DNA from: an uncultured Eggerthellaceae bacterium
GTDB lineage: Bacteria; Actinomycetota; Coriobacteriia; Coriobacteriales; Eggerthellaceae
Assembly (NCBI GenBank): GCA_947564425.1
Contig: CANOBU010000012.1
Coordinates: 1 to 35,024, forward strand
Reading direction: 5' to 3'
Length of the DNA: 35,024 bases
Shown here: positions 1 to 7,876 of the stretch, one piece after another
How positions within the stretch are numbered: position 1 is the stretch's first letter
Layout: every line of letters starts with the position of its first letter
Made by a program: the position numbers and the translations under genes
The notes under the pieces: generated by a model
The model's input: the letters and a program-made list of their open reading frames with translations, nothing else
Databases searched by the model: none
What the model was told of the DNA's origin: nothing

Positions 1-449
1 CGCTTCCCCAGCCCCTGCTGGATGTAGTAGGCCGGGCCGCCGCGGAACTCGCCGTGGCTGCCGCGCACCTTCCATATCTGGGCCAGGGTGGATTCGATGA
101 AGGCCGAGGCGGCGCCGATCAGCGCCATGGCCCACATCCAGAAGACGGCGCCCGGGCCGCCGGTGGCCACGGCCGTGGCGATGCCGGCGATGTTGCCGGT
201 GCCCACGCGGGAGGCGGTGGACACCATGAGGGCCTGGAACGACGAGATGGTCTTATGGCCCTCCACGTGCTTCTTCTCGGTGAGCTGGGTGAACATGTCC
301 TTGATGTAGCGGATCTGCACGAACTTCGTACGAATACTGAACCAGATCCCCACGGCCACCAGCAATATGACCAGGATGTAGGTATACATGAACGCATCCA
401 CCTCGCCGGTGATGCCGACGAGCGATGCCGTAAGGTCCCCGAATTCCAT
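1..449 (-). CDS. Sodium:alanine symporter family (AGCS) transporter, N-terminal part
   Basis: The first 149 codons of an amino-acid:cation symporter; the rest lies beyond the left edge. After a short periplasmic N-terminus there is a membrane helix (about residues 19-36). The sequence STASRVGTGNIAGIATAV followed by TGGPGAVFWMW is the family's characteristic region, and FRGGPAYYIQQGLGK matches the next conserved loop. AGCS proteins import alanine or glycine with Na+ or H+. The ATG at 449 is preceded by AGGGAGG seven bases upstream. A possible -10 (TAGAAT on the minus strand, 495-500) has no convincing -35. The gene lies downstream of lysA-hom-HAD on the same strand but is separated from it by a 329-base gap holding inverted repeats, so it is probably transcribed separately. 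The family call is firm; the substrate is not determined. Confidence 0.9.
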   Translation of the reverse strand, partial: MEFGDLTASLVGITGEVDAFMYTYILVILLVAVGIWFSIRTKFVQIRYIKDMFTQLTEKKHVEGHKTISSFQALMVSTASRVGTGNIAGIATAVATGGPGAVFWMWAMALIGAASAFIESTLAQIWKVRGSHGEFRGGPAYYIQQGLGK

Positions 450-576
450 CGTCCCTCCCTGTCTGCGCCCAAACGCAACGAAAACACGACTTAGATTCTA
501 GCAAAGGGGATTTTCCCGTAGGAAGCCACCGCAACGGCGGTTGAAAATCCGTAATCTGCCACTGTGCGAGCAGGGC

Positions 577-766
577 GCATGAACAGGGGACGGGCCGGGC
601 GTTCGCGGGGCGCCGGGGGTATCCACAAAGCGAGTTCCGCAGCCGAAGGCGAGGACTGTCTGAGCGACTGGATACCCCCGGCGCCCCGCGAACGGCTGAC
701 CCGTCCCCTGTTCATGCGAATGCCTCCGGCGCCCCAGCGAACGCCCGGCCCGTCCCCTGTTCATGC
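577..766. repeat. Three-armed inverted repeat cluster with GGGGACGGG core
   Basis: The gap 450-778 has no gene but contains three copies of one repeat arm. The left arm is 577-625 and the second, inverted, is 669-717 (49 bases each, 3 mismatches, 43-base loop). A third copy at 722-766 has the same orientation as the second; it matches the left arm exactly over its outer 30 bases. Each arm holds GAACAGGGGACGGG. The RNA of either strand could fold into a very long GC-rich hairpin. It sits just after the stop of the HAD gene (779), so it may end the lysA-hom-HAD transcript, although no T-run follows. The architecture resembles REP/BIME-type elements mobilised by Y1 (RAYT) transposases; no such gene is present here. 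Related palindromes occur near 12.5 and 21.5 kb. Confidence 0.85.
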
Positions 767-778
767 GATGCGGAGCTC

Positions 779-1417
779 TCAGTCCAGGAGCTCGGTGAAA
801 TCCTCGATCACGCGCTCGCTGTAGCGGGCCAGCTCCTCATGGGTGCCGCAGTTGTCGCTGCTGAACACGCCCACGGTGCGCAGCCCCGCCGCGCGGGCCG
901 CCTTCAGGGCATACCAGCTGTCATCGAAGAACCAGGTATCGCCGGGCGCAGTGCCCAGCAGGCTGCATACATGATGGTAGGTTGCGCGGTCGCGCTTGGA
1001 GCCCTCCACGTCGTCCACCGAAACGATGGCCCGCAGCCGCTCCGGCAGCCCCGTTCGCCCCAGCCCCGCCTGCAAAAACGACTGCGGCGACGAGGACAGC
1101 ACGGCCATGGGCACATCGCGGCGATGCAGCTGGGCCACGAACTCCTCGGCCCCCGCCACGGGCACCGAGCGCGTACGGTAGTAGTCCAGCAGGTGCTCCA
1201 CGATGAGGTCGCGCACCTGCTCGGGGGTGTCCACGCCGTCGAAGCGCTCGCAGAAGAACACGCCGGCCTCGTCGAGGGTCAGGCTGCTCAGCTCGTCGCG
1301 CTCGGCCTTCGACAGCGTTATGCCCGCATCGGCCAGCAGGCGGTCTTCAACCTCGTGCCAGGCATCGATGGTGTCGAGCAGCGTGCCGTCGCAATCGAAG
1401 ATGACCCCTGCCGCCAA
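779..1417 (-). CDS. HAD-superfamily phosphatase (beta-phosphoglucomutase-like)
   Basis: A 212-residue HAD hydrolase with all four motifs. Motif I is FDCDGTLLDT with nucleophile Asp8 and Asp10, motif II is LSSSP (Ser108-110), motif III is Lys141 in GSKRD, and motif IV is FDD (Asp165-166). The helical cap between residues 18 and 85 places it in subfamily I (PGM-B/Gph-like). The start is TTG at 1417: GAGGAG, formed by the last codons of hom, lies six bases upstream, and no ATG fits. The gene begins three bases after the hom stop, so the two are probably translationally coupled. The substrate cannot be read from sequence. The linkage to hom and lysA could suggest a phosphorylated amino-acid intermediate, but HAD enzymes are promiscuous and this remains a guess. 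Confidence 0.88.
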   Translation of the reverse strand: MAAGVIFDCDGTLLDTIDAWHEVEDRLLADAGITLSKAERDELSSLTLDEAGVFFCERFDGVDTPEQVRDLIVEHLLDYYRTRSVPVAGAEEFVAQLHRRDVPMAVLSSSPQSFLQAGLGRTGLPERLRAIVSVDDVEGSKRDRATYHHVCSLLGTAPGDTWFFDDSWYALKAARAAGLRTVGVFSSDNCGTHEELARYSERVIEDFTELLD

Positions 1418-1420
1418 GGC

Positions 1421-2704
1421 CTACTCCTCCACGCGGATGACCGTGGGCTCGGCCAGCAGCATGTCGGGCCGGGCGGCCAGCTCGTCCAGGGCGGCGCGGA
1501 TGTTGCGCTCCACCGCCGTGTGGGTGACGAAGAACAGGTCCACCGCATCGCGGGCGCTCGTGCCCTCCTGCACCACCGAGCGCAGGGACACGTCGTTGTC
1601 CGAGAACACCTGGGATGCCGCCGCCAGCACGCCGATGCGGTCGGGCACCGTCAAACGCAGGTAATAGCGCGTGGAAAGCTCCTCCACCGGCACGATGGGC
1701 AGCTCGTCGGTGCAGGTGCAGCCCACGGCCGGGGGCATCCCCTGCTGCAGGCGGCGGGCGACGTCCACCACATCGCCCATCACGGCGCTGGCCGCGGGGC
1801 CGGCGCCGGCGCCCTCGCCGAAGAACATGGCCTCGCCCACGGCATCGCCCACCACGTAGATGGCGTTGAACACGCCGTCGACCTTCGCCATCTGGTGCGC
1901 CAGGGGGATCATGGTGGGATGCACCCGCACATCGATACCCCGAGGCGTGCGCCGGGCCAGGGCCAGCAGCTTCACGGCGTAGCCCATGTCGCGTGCGGCG
2001 GCCAGGTCCACCGGGGTGATGCGGCGGATGCCCTCGGCGTACACGTCGTCCAAGGTCACCCGCGAGTTGAAGGCGATGGATGCCAGGATGGCTATCTTGG
2101 CCGCGGCATCGATGCCGTCCACGTCTGCGCTGGGATCGGCCTCGGCGAAACCGCGCTGCTGTGCGTCGGCCAGGACCTCCTCGTAGGCGAGCCCTTCCTG
2201 GGCCATGCGCGTGAGCATATAGTTGGTCGTGCCGTTCACTATGCCCATGACCGAGGTTATGCCATTGGCAATGAGGGAGTGCTTCAGGGGGTCGATGATG
2301 GGGATGCCGCCGCCCACGCTGGCCTCGAAGGCCAGTTCGCATCCATGCGCCTCGGCCAGGGCGAACAGCTCCTCGCCGCAGGTGGCCATGAGCGCCTTGT
2401 TGGCCGTCACCACCGACTTGCCGGCCTTCAGCGCCCCGGCCACGATGTCGCGGGCGACGCCGGTGCCGCCGACCAGCTCCACCACCAGCTGCGCCTCGGG
2501 GTCGGCGATGACCTCGCGGTAATCGTCGGTGAATATATCGGCCAGGCCGTGGGCTGCCGCCGTATCGCCCTTGCGGGAGCACACCCGCACCAACTGCAGG
2601 TCCACCCCGTAATGGCGGATGAAATCGTCCCGATGGGCATCCAGGATGTCCAGGCACCCCCCGCCGACGGTGCCCGTCCCGACCAATGCGATCTTCACTG
2701 CCAT
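1421..2704 (-). CDS. hom: Homoserine dehydrogenase
   Basis: Converts aspartate-4-semialdehyde to homoserine with NAD(P)H, the entry to threonine and methionine synthesis. The 427 residues show an N-terminal Rossmann domain (GTGTVGGG, residues 9-16) and the TANK motif with Lys103. The catalytic domain contains GIVNGTTNYML and the Asp199-x3-Lys203 pair that matches the yeast catalytic Asp/Lys. A C-terminal ACT domain begins around residue 345 (YYLRLTVPDRIGVLA), which suggests feedback inhibition by threonine. This is the usual length for the ACT-containing, monofunctional form without aspartokinase. Start ATG 2704, with AGGAAAGG eleven bases upstream. It follows lysA by 27 bases and precedes the HAD gene by three, so lysA-hom-HAD reads as one operon controlling both branches after aspartate semialdehyde. 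Confidence 0.96.
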   Translation of the reverse strand: MAVKIALVGTGTVGGGCLDILDAHRDDFIRHYGVDLQLVRVCSRKGDTAAAHGLADIFTDDYREVIADPEAQLVVELVGGTGVARDIVAGALKAGKSVVTANKALMATCGEELFALAEAHGCELAFEASVGGGIPIIDPLKHSLIANGITSVMGIVNGTTNYMLTRMAQEGLAYEEVLADAQQRGFAEADPSADVDGIDAAAKIAILASIAFNSRVTLDDVYAEGIRRITPVDLAAARDMGYAVKLLALARRTPRGIDVRVHPTMIPLAHQMAKVDGVFNAIYVVGDAVGEAMFFGEGAGAGPAASAVMGDVVDVARRLQQGMPPAVGCTCTDELPIVPVEELSTRYYLRLTVPDRIGVLAAASQVFSDNDVSLRSVVQEGTSARDAVDLFFVTHTAVERNIRAALDELAARPDMLLAEPTVIRVEE

Positions 2705-2731
2705 AGCGCTGCCAGCCTTTCCTCGGAACCC

Positions 2732-4087
2732 TTATACATCGCGGCTCATCAGGTCATTATACGTCTCGCGGCGGGTGACCACCCGGGCCTGCCCGTCGCG
2801 CACGAACACGATGGCCGGCCGCGGCTGGCCGTTGTAGGTGGATGCCATGGTATAGCAGTAGGCCCCGGTGCCGAACACGCATACGATATCGCCCAGCTCC
2901 GCCGGCTGCAGCGAGCCGTCCAGCACCACCGCATCGCCGCTCTCGCAATGCTTGCCGCACAGGGTGACTATCTCGGTCCGCGGCTTGTCGGCCTTGTTCG
3001 CGATCACGGCCTCGTAATCGGCATGGTACAGGGCCGTGCGGATGTTGTCGGACATGCCGCCGTCCACGGCCACGTACTTGCGGATGCCGGGGAGCGTCTT
3101 CAGAATGCCCACGGTATACAGCGTGACCCCCGCGTTGGCCACCAGGCTGCGGCCGGGCTCCACCAGCAGCCGCGGCAGGGGCAGGCCCTCGGCTTCGCAG
3201 CCGCCCTTCACCGCCTGGGCCAGGCGCCGGGCGAAGTCGCCGATGGCCGAGGGCTCGTCATCGGCGCCGTAGGCTATACCCAAGCCGCCGCCCATGTCGA
3301 GGTCGGCCGCCTGCAAGCCGTAATGGTCGCGCACCCGGGCGCAGAACCCCACCATGACCTGCACCGCCTCGGCGAAGGAGTGCAGGGCGAATATCTGGGA
3401 GCCTATATGGCAGTGGAAGCCCGTGAGCTCCACGTTGGGCGCCGCCAGCACGTCGCCGACGCAGCGGAAGGCGAAATCCTCCAGCATGGTGAACCCGAAC
3501 TTCGAGTCCTCGCAGCCAGTCTTGATGTACTCGTGGGTATCGGCCTCGACCCCGGGGGTCACGCGCATGAGCACCTTCTGGGTGCGTCCCAGCTCGCCGG
3601 CGATGCGCGAGACGCGCTGCAGCTCCAGGCGGCTGTCCAGCACGATGCGCCCCACGCCGGCCCCGATGGCCTCGCGCAGCTCGCGTTCGGTCTTGTTGTT
3701 GCCGTGCACGAATATCCGCTCGGGCGGGAAGTCCACGGCCAGGGCGCAGGCAAGCTCGCCGCCGCCGGATACGTCCAGGCACAGCCCCTCGTCGCGGGCG
3801 ATGCGCAGGATCTCCTTGTTCAGGAACGCCTTGGAAGCGTACAGCACATCGGAATGGGGGTAGGCCTCGCGCAGCGCATCGCGGTACTCCGCCATACGGG
3901 CCCGCACATCGGCCTCGTCGAAGACGTAGAGGGCCGTGCCCTGCTCATGGGCCAGTTCCACCATATCCACCCCGCCGATCACCAGATGCCCCCCGCGCAC
4001 CTCGGCGGTGCGGGGCAGCACGGCGCCCAGCTGCAGGGCGGTGCGGTTATCCGCCTGCTTCGACAGGTCTGATTTAGGAAGCGACAT
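2732..4087 (-). CDS. lysA: Diaminopimelate decarboxylase
   Basis: PLP-dependent fold-type III decarboxylase making L-lysine from meso-diaminopimelate, the last step of lysine synthesis. With the ATG at 4087 it is 451 residues. Lys86 in YASKAF is the PLP Schiff-base lysine; HCHIGSQ (225-231), GGG (266-268) and EPGRS (310-314) form the phosphate and substrate sites; CESGD (381-385) is contributed across the dimer interface. An upstream in-frame ATG at 4162 would add 25 basic residues (RPQGRRYRKRN) unlike the family, so MSLPKSDLSKQ is preferred. Its RBS is weak (AAAGAG about ten bases away). First gene of the lysA-hom-HAD unit and divergent from the moaE-like gene. No L-box or T-box was recognised in the short leader. 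Confidence 0.95.
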   Translation of the reverse strand: MSLPKSDLSKQADNRTALQLGAVLPRTAEVRGGHLVIGGVDMVELAHEQGTALYVFDEADVRARMAEYRDALREAYPHSDVLYASKAFLNKEILRIARDEGLCLDVSGGGELACALAVDFPPERIFVHGNNKTERELREAIGAGVGRIVLDSRLELQRVSRIAGELGRTQKVLMRVTPGVEADTHEYIKTGCEDSKFGFTMLEDFAFRCVGDVLAAPNVELTGFHCHIGSQIFALHSFAEAVQVMVGFCARVRDHYGLQAADLDMGGGLGIAYGADDEPSAIGDFARRLAQAVKGGCEAEGLPLPRLLVEPGRSLVANAGVTLYTVGILKTLPGIRKYVAVDGGMSDNIRTALYHADYEAVIANKADKPRTEIVTLCGKHCESGDAVVLDGSLQPAELGDIVCVFGTGAYCYTMASTYNGQPRPAIVFVRDGQARVVTRRETYNDLMSRDV

Positions 4088-4211
4088 AGCATTTCTCTTT
4101 CTGTACCGGCGGCCCTGCGGCCGCTTGTGAAGGTTCCATGGTAGCAATGACGGACGCGCCATGGGTGCATAATCCGTGGAAACGTCGGCCTATCCCCGTG
4201 ATAGGCGGCCG

Positions 4212-4239
4212 TTGCGCATTGTTCGCGTTCGACTATAAT
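4212..4239 (+). promoter_or_regulatory. Probable sigma-70-type promoter of the moaE-like gene
   Basis: A perfect TATAAT (4234-4239) lies 36 bases before the ATG at 4276, with TTGCGC (4212-4217) 16 bases upstream as a moderate -35. Just upstream, GCCTATC (4188-4194) and GATAGGC (4200-4206) form a small inverted repeat with a five-base loop. It could be an operator or part of the divergent lysA leader region. Not tested beyond inspection. Confidence 0.55.
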
Positions 4240-4275
4240 AGGAATCGATACGACATCTCAGCGAAAGGAACGACC

Positions 4276-4668
4276 ATGGCAAAGCAGGAACCCTCGATGG
4301 ATCGCTGGCTCGCGGAGGCGAAGGCCAGCCCGGATGCCGATAAATGCGGCATGTTCCTCACCCACAACGGCGTGGTGCGCGAAACCGCCAAGGCCCAGGT
4401 GCGCCAGGGCGAGGCCATGCCCGCCGTGCAGCGGGTCGCATTCTCGTACGACGAGGCCGGCGTGGAAGCCGCCGTGGCCGATGCCCTCACCTGGGACGGC
4501 GTGTACTACGTGAAGGTATGGCTGAACGAGGGCGAGCTGGAAGTGGGCGAGTCGCTCATGTACGTGCTGATCGGCGCCGACATCCGCCCCCGCTGCATCG
4601 ATGCCCTGCAGAAGCTGGTGGGCAAGATCAAGAACGACCTGGTGATCGAGAAGGAGATCTACGCCTGA
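4276..4668 (+). CDS. moaE: MoaE-type molybdopterin synthase large subunit homologue
   Basis: A 130-residue protein aligning over its length with MoaE, which transfers sulfur from MoaD to precursor Z to make molybdopterin. Aligned by eye with E. coli MoaE, GVVR matches the Arg39 region, and GELEVGE matches the loop before the active site. The segment after GADIR keeps the Arg104 equivalent, and two lysines sit 15 and 22 residues later, exactly the spacing of catalytic Lys119 and Lys126. The His103 position is Ile here. The N-terminus is shorter than in E. coli. RBS GAAAGGA seven bases before ATG 4276. It stands alone, with no moaD or moaA next to it, and its 3' end overlaps convergent nhaA by ten bases. 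It fits an organism using several molybdoenzymes, two of which lie in this window. Confidence 0.8.
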   Translation: MAKQEPSMDRWLAEAKASPDADKCGMFLTHNGVVRETAKAQVRQGEAMPAVQRVAFSYDEAGVEAAVADALTWDGVYYVKVWLNEGELEVGESLMYVLIGADIRPRCIDALQKLVGKIKNDLVIEKEIYA

Positions 4669-6434
4669 TCGCCCTCGCGGGGCTCCGCCTGCCCGTCATC
4701 GGAGCGCCGCTCGTCGCTGCCCAGCTCCACCACCACCTCGGGGTTGTGGCCGGGGTGTTCCCGCTGCGCGGCATCTATCTCGCTGCGCACCAGCGGGCTC
4801 TCGATGCCCTGCAGCACCTTCGAGGACTTGCGCGCCGCCTCGGTGCCGGCGGTCTGGCGGGCCGCCACGGGCTCCGGCGTGGTCAGGTAGTGCACGCCGC
4901 GGGCGGCATCGGCCTTGGCCTGGATCATCAGGAACACGAAGCCCGCGATACCCGCGATGAGCGATGCCGACAGGATGGCCACCTTCGCATCGACGATGTA
5001 TTCGGGATGGGCGGGGAACGCCAGGTTAGCCACGAAGATGGCCATGGTGAAGCCCACGCCGCCCAGGATGGCCGCCCCCAGCATATGGCGCCAATTGACG
5101 TTCTCGGGCAGCTCGGCCAGATGCGTCTTCACCACCAGCAGGCTGAACAGCATGATGCCGATGGGCTTGCCCAGCAGCAGGCCGAAGAAGATGCCGAAGA
5201 ACACCGGCGACGTGAACATGGCGGACAGGTCGCTGCCGATGAACGACACATCGGCGTTGGTCAGTGCGAACAGCGGCAGCACGCCGAAGTACACCCAGGG
5301 GTACAGCCGCTTCTCGAGGCGCGTGGCGGGGGGAATCACCTGGCGCGACACATGGGACAGGCGGTTGATGATGGTGAGATAGCCCTCCTGGGCGTTGATG
5401 GGTATCTCGGGACGGTAGGTCTCCTGGGCCTTCTCGACCGTGTGCCCCGACCATTTCAGGAAATTGCGCAGGTTCACGCGCGACCCCGACGGAATCATGA
5501 AGGCCAAAAGCACGCCCGCTATGGTGGAATGGACGCCCGACATGAATATGCAGTACCACAGCACGACACCCACCAGCAGGTACGGCAGCAGGGCGTACAC
5601 GTGCGAGCGGTTCATGATGAACAGGATGAACAGCACGTTGCCGGCCAGGGCCAGCCACAGCAGCGACGGCGCATGGCCGTAGAACACCGCGATCACCACG
5701 ATGGCGATGATATCGTCGGCCACCGCCAGCGTGGACAGGAACACGCGCACGCCGTTGGGGATGCGGTCGCCCAGCAGCGCCAGGATGCCCAGGGCGAAGG
5801 CGATATCGGTGGCCGTGGGCACGCCCCAACCGTGGGCGGTATCGGCGTTGCCCAGGTTGAACAGCGAGTAGATGACGATGGGCGCCAGCACGCCGCCGAA
5901 GGCCGCCACGATGGGAAGCAGCGCCTGGCGAATGTTGGTGAGCTCGCCGGCGGTCATCTCGTACTTTATCTCCAAGCCCACCAGCAGGAAGAACACGGCC
6001 ATGAGGATATCGTTGATTATCTCGGCCAGGGTCAGGGTGGCGCTCCAGTCGCCGAACACGAAGCCGAAGGGCGTGTCGAGGAACGCGATGAAGGGCTGGT
6101 AGAACCCCCCGACATTGGCGATGATGAGCGCCGCTATGGCCGCGAGCAGCATGACGCCGGCGGCCTTCGTGGAGGAATAGGTGAACTCGATGAACTTCAG
6201 GAAGCGCTTCTGGTTGGCCTGGACCTCCTCGATATATACGCTGGGGCGCTTGCCGCTGCGGCTCGGCTGGGAATCGCCGCCGGCCGCCTGCTGCGGCTCT
6301 TCCAGCTTGGCGCCGATGTCCTGGCCGAACCGTTCGGTCATGGCGTGCGCCTCCGCCTCGGCGATGGCGCGGTCCTCGGCCGCGGGGCCGTCGCTTCCGT
6401 AAGGGGCTTTGCCCGGGGTTTCGTTGTCTGCCAT
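4659..6434 (-). CDS. nhaA: Na+/H+ antiporter NhaA with extended termini
   Basis: Electroneutral pH and Na+ homeostasis antiporter of the inner membrane. The core shows the NhaA signature VPTATDIAFALGILALLGD, with Asp210 (E. coli Asp133) and the ion-binding pair Asp240-Asp241 in LAVADDIIAI (E. coli Asp163-Asp164); the 30-residue spacing is conserved. At 591 residues it is about 200 longer than E. coli NhaA. A hydrophilic N-terminal tail of about 80 residues and a charged C-terminal tail of about 90 residues (rich in Glu, Arg and Ala) account for most of the excess, and both probably lie in the cytoplasm. The ATG at 6434 is preferred to a GTG two codons earlier because AGG lies seven bases before the ATG and would overlap the GTG. 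Convergent with the moaE-like gene, overlapping by ten bases. Confidence 0.95.
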   Translation of the reverse strand: MADNETPGKAPYGSDGPAAEDRAIAEAEAHAMTERFGQDIGAKLEEPQQAAGGDSQPSRSGKRPSVYIEEVQANQKRFLKFIEFTYSSTKAAGVMLLAAIAALIIANVGGFYQPFIAFLDTPFGFVFGDWSATLTLAEIINDILMAVFFLLVGLEIKYEMTAGELTNIRQALLPIVAAFGGVLAPIVIYSLFNLGNADTAHGWGVPTATDIAFALGILALLGDRIPNGVRVFLSTLAVADDIIAIVVIAVFYGHAPSLLWLALAGNVLFILFIMNRSHVYALLPYLLVGVVLWYCIFMSGVHSTIAGVLLAFMIPSGSRVNLRNFLKWSGHTVEKAQETYRPEIPINAQEGYLTIINRLSHVSRQVIPPATRLEKRLYPWVYFGVLPLFALTNADVSFIGSDLSAMFTSPVFFGIFFGLLLGKPIGIMLFSLLVVKTHLAELPENVNWRHMLGAAILGGVGFTMAIFVANLAFPAHPEYIVDAKVAILSASLIAGIAGFVFLMIQAKADAARGVHYLTTPEPVAARQTAGTEAARKSSKVLQGIESPLVRSEIDAAQREHPGHNPEVVVELGSDERRSDDGQAEPREGDQA

Positions 6435-6589
6435 ATTCACACCTGCCCTGCGTTTCGTTTCAAGCTACCATTCTCGCCCAAGGGGCGCCGCTGGCGCATC
6501 GCGCCCTGTAACCATTCGGTTAACCGCCGGAAAAGCCGCCCCCTTGGTTTATCATGGGCGGGAAAGCGCCGATGAAGGAGATGCGAACC

Positions 6590-7876
6590 ATGGCAACCGT
6601 CAGACCGTTCAAAGCCATCCGCCCCGTGCCCGCGAAGGCGAAGGTCGTAGCAGCGCTGCCCTACGACGTGCAGAGCGTCGAGGAAGCCCGTGTCATCGTG
6701 CAGGCCAACCCCGAGTCGTTTCTGGCCATCGACGAGCCGGTGGTGAACTTCCCCGCCGGAACCGACCCCTTCGACCTGCTGGTGTACCTGAAAGCCGGCA
6801 GCATGCTGCGCGACATGAAGACCCGCGGCACCATGACCGCCGACGAGCAGCCCGCCTTCTACCTGTACGAGCTGACCATGGATGGCCGCGTGCAGAACGG
6901 CCTGGTGGCCTGCGTGGCCATCGACGACTACCTGAACGGCATCGTGAAGGAGCACGAGAGCACCCGGGTGGACAAGGAGGTCGACCGCATCAACCACGTG
7001 CGCGGCTGCGAGGCCCAGACGGGGCCCATCTTCTGCGCCTACCACGCCGATGCGGAGCTGGGGAGCATCTACAGCGCCGTGAAGGAGGGCGAGCCCATCT
7101 TCGACTTCGTCGCCGACGACGGCGTGCGGCACCGGGGCTTCATCGTGCCCGCAAGCTATAACGGCCGCATCGGCGAGCTCTTCGACGGCCTGGGGCGCGT
7201 GTACATCGCCGACGGGCATCACCGCGTGGCGGCTGCCTCGGAGGTGGCCAAGGCCCGGCGGGTGGCCCGGGGGTCGAGCGAGCCCACGGAGGAATCCGAT
7301 TTCTTCCTGGCGGTGCTGTTCCCCGACGACGAGCTGAAGATATGGCCCTACGAGCGGGTGGTACACGACCTGAACGGCCTTACCTCCGCCGAGTTCCTGG
7401 GCGAGCTGCGCAGCCGCTTCGGCGCCGAGGAGATAGGCGCCCCCGAGGGCGGCCCGCTGCGCATCCGGGAGGCCGCCGACCCCGCCGCAGCCGAGGAGCT
7501 GGTGAAGCCCCGCGCCAAGGGCGAGTTCTGCGTATTCCTGGACGGCCGCTGGTACCGCTGCCGCATCGATGCCGACGAGATATCCGACGACCCCTACGAC
7601 GGCCTGGAGGTTTCTCTGCTGCAGCACCGCCTGTTCGAGCCGCTCCTGGGCATCGCCGACCCCCGGCGCTCCCCGCGCATCGACTTCGTGGGCGGCATCA
7701 GGGGCCTGGGCGAGCTGGAGCGCCGCTGCGAAGAGGATTGCGCCGCGGCCTTCGCGCTTTCGCCCACGGGTATCGACGAGCTGTTCGCCGTGGCCGATGC
7801 GGGCCTTCTGATGCCCCCGAAATCCACCTGGTTCGAACCCAAGCTGCGCAGCGGCCTGTTCATCCATGAGATCTAG
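6590..7876 (+). CDS. DUF1015 family protein
   Basis: A 428-residue member of the DUF1015 family (sometimes called SpoOJ/ParA/ParB/RepB-like in databases, with no established reaction). Landmarks are the opening VRPFKAIRP, LPYDV (residues 23-27), the KEHE motif at 120-123 followed by TRVDKEVDRINH, GPIFCAY, and ADGHHR at 207-212, the family's most conserved segment. No signal peptide or membrane helix, so cytoplasmic. The chosen ATG at 6590 has GGAG nine bases upstream. The frame is open twelve codons further, but the family begins near ATVRPF. A ten-base palindrome CGGTTAACCG (6517-6526) lies in the region upstream. The last codons overlap the start of the next gene by 11 bases, implying coupled translation. 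In other bacteria this family often sits beside serine-biosynthesis genes; here it does not. Confidence 0.88.
   Translation: MATVRPFKAIRPVPAKAKVVAALPYDVQSVEEARVIVQANPESFLAIDEPVVNFPAGTDPFDLLVYLKAGSMLRDMKTRGTMTADEQPAFYLYELTMDGRVQNGLVACVAIDDYLNGIVKEHESTRVDKEVDRINHVRGCEAQTGPIFCAYHADAELGSIYSAVKEGEPIFDFVADDGVRHRGFIVPASYNGRIGELFDGLGRVYIADGHHRVAAASEVAKARRVARGSSEPTEESDFFLAVLFPDDELKIWPYERVVHDLNGLTSAEFLGELRSRFGAEEIGAPEGGPLRIREAADPAAAEELVKPRAKGEFCVFLDGRWYRCRIDADEISDDPYDGLEVSLLQHRLFEPLLGIADPRRSPRIDFVGGIRGLGELERRCEEDCAAAFALSPTGIDELFAVADAGLLMPPKSTWFEPKLRSGLFIHEI

Noticed and set aside
839-4072. 1077-codon open frame on the plus strand opposite lysA, hom and the HAD gene
   Set aside because: Antisense to three well-recognised genes; composition (His, Gly, Ala, Gln-rich) is the typical shadow of high-GC codon bias and no domain is recognisable.
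4188-4206. Small inverted repeat as a terminator between lysA and the moaE-like gene
   Set aside because: It lies between divergent genes, has only seven pairs and no T-run; at most an operator.
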